This document shows positions 63,392 to 64,000 of a stretch of DNA of 64,000 nt, one piece after another. Origin of the DNA: Xenorhabdus bovienii SS-2004 (GTDB taxonomy: Bacteria > Pseudomonadota > Gammaproteobacteria > Enterobacterales > Enterobacteriaceae); contig NC_013892.1 of the NCBI RefSeq assembly GCF_000027225.1, forward strand, positions 3,348,001 to 3,412,000, written 5' to 3'. The stretch's first letter is position 1; the number at the start of each line of letters is the position of its first letter. The notes below the pieces were generated by a model that worked only from the letters and a program-made list of their open reading frames with translations, made no database searches and was not told where the DNA came from. The position numbers and the translations under genes were made by a program.

Positions 63392-64000
63392 TTACAGACT
63401 GGCTTTTTCTAGCGCCTGAGCAAAATCGGCAATCAAATCTTCTGAATTTTCAATACCGACTGAAATACGGATCAATTGGGGTGTAATACCTGATGCCAGA
63501 CGTTTTTCCAGTGGAATCGAAGCATGGGTCATCGTAAATGGCTGGCCAATCAAACTTTCTACTCCGCCAAGACTTTCTGCCAGCGTAAATAATTTCAGTT
63601 CCTTAATCACTCGGCGTATATAGTCATCATCGCCTTTCAATACCACGGAAATCATGCCACCAAAACCCTGCATCTGACGTTTTGCTAATTCATGCTGAGG
63701 ATGGGAAGCCAGACCCGGATAAAATACTTTCTCTATTTGAGGTTGCTGCTCCAGCCAATGTGCAATCTTCTCTGCATTATCGATATGGCGCTCCATACGC
63801 AGTGCCAACGTCCGTATACCACGCAGGACAAGAAAACTGCTGAAAGGATCGAGAATGCCACCAATGGAGTTTTGCAGGAAAGCAACCTGTTCCGCCAGTT
63901 CAGCATTGCTTCCCACCACGGCAAGACCCGCGACAACATCAGAATGACCATTCAGATATTTGGTTGCTGAGTGAACAACAATGTCAAAACCTAAATCAAG
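63392..64000 (-). CDS. Cys/Met metabolism PLP enzyme, 5' end outside window
   Basis: The frame is open to the window edge, giving the last 202 residues of a cystathionine gamma-synthase/gamma-lyase/beta-lyase family enzyme of transsulfuration. The PLP-binding lysine is in HSATKYLNGHSDVVAG near the window edge. Downstream are GGILDPFSSFLVLRG, LAESLGGVESLIGQP and LIRISVGIEN, typical of gamma-lyases and gamma-synthases. With only the C-terminal half I cannot decide between MetB, MetC and MccB; the SLGGVESL motif slightly favours a gamma-synthase or gamma-lyase over a beta-lyase. Confidence 0.88.
   Translation of the reverse strand, partial: LDLGFDIVVHSATKYLNGHSDVVAGLAVVGSNAELAEQVAFLQNSIGGILDPFSSFLVLRGIRTLALRMERHIDNAEKIAHWLEQQPQIEKVFYPGLASHPQHELAKRQMQGFGGMISVVLKGDDDYIRRVIKELKLFTLAESLGGVESLIGQPFTMTHASIPLEKRLASGITPQLIRISVGIENSEDLIADFAQALEKASL

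Overview
The window looks like a chromosomal segment of a gammaproteobacterium of the order Enterobacterales. Gene content, gene order and protein sequence are close to Escherichia coli throughout. The moderately low GC, AT-rich spacers, an IS630-family element and several lost or moved genes suggest a Morganellaceae member such as Xenorhabdus or Photorhabdus. The genus is an inference from memory of these genomes and was not searched.

Layout. 1-5.4 kb: serA (cut by the window edge), rpiA, argP, a SIMPL-domain periplasmic protein (yggE), the arginine exporter argO and the channel mscS. 5.6-16.4 kb: yacL, acnB, then the pyruvate dehydrogenase operon pdhR-aceE-aceF-lpdA with a perfect PdhR operator. 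16.5-17.4 kb: a geneless AT-rich stretch with ten perfect copies of a 7-bp repeat, in the place where E. coli has aroP. 17.4-24.6 kb: ampE-ampD, the type IV pilus genes ppdD-hofB-hofC, coaE-zapD-yacG and mutT; nadC and guaC, which sit here in E. coli, are absent. 24.6-30.5 kb: an ABC-F ATPase with a long leader holding two short upstream ORFs, then secA, its arrest-peptide regulator secM, and a divergent DUF721 (DciA-like) gene. 30.5-48.5 kb: the complete division and cell wall (dcw) cluster, all on the minus strand: mraZ-rsmH-ftsL-ftsI-murE-murF-mraY-murD-ftsW-murG-murC-ddlB-ftsQ-ftsA-ftsZ-lpxC, preceded by three CCACA repeats at exactly 10-bp spacing (the MraZ operator). 49-59.3 kb: cra, ilvI-ilvH, a long-chain acyl-CoA synthetase-like gene, leuO, and a leucine operon with leader peptide and attenuator but only leuA and leuB. 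59.3-64 kb: a geneless AT-rich stretch with two perfect DnaA boxes, mutH, an unrecognised small gene, a peptide deformylase paralogue split by an IS630-family insertion, and the 3' part of a cystathionine gamma-synthase/lyase family gene.

Most of the window is core metabolism and cell-envelope biogenesis. The less ordinary parts are the ABC-F gene and its leader, the variant SecM arrest sequence, the shortened leu operon with its DnaA-box spacer, the IS-split def whose 168-codon frame can be rebuilt exactly, the heptamer repeat, and a long hairpin in the aceE leader that carries a PdhR-like core. I saw no CRISPR array, prophage, rRNA or tRNA gene, and no clear multi-gene defence or toxin system.
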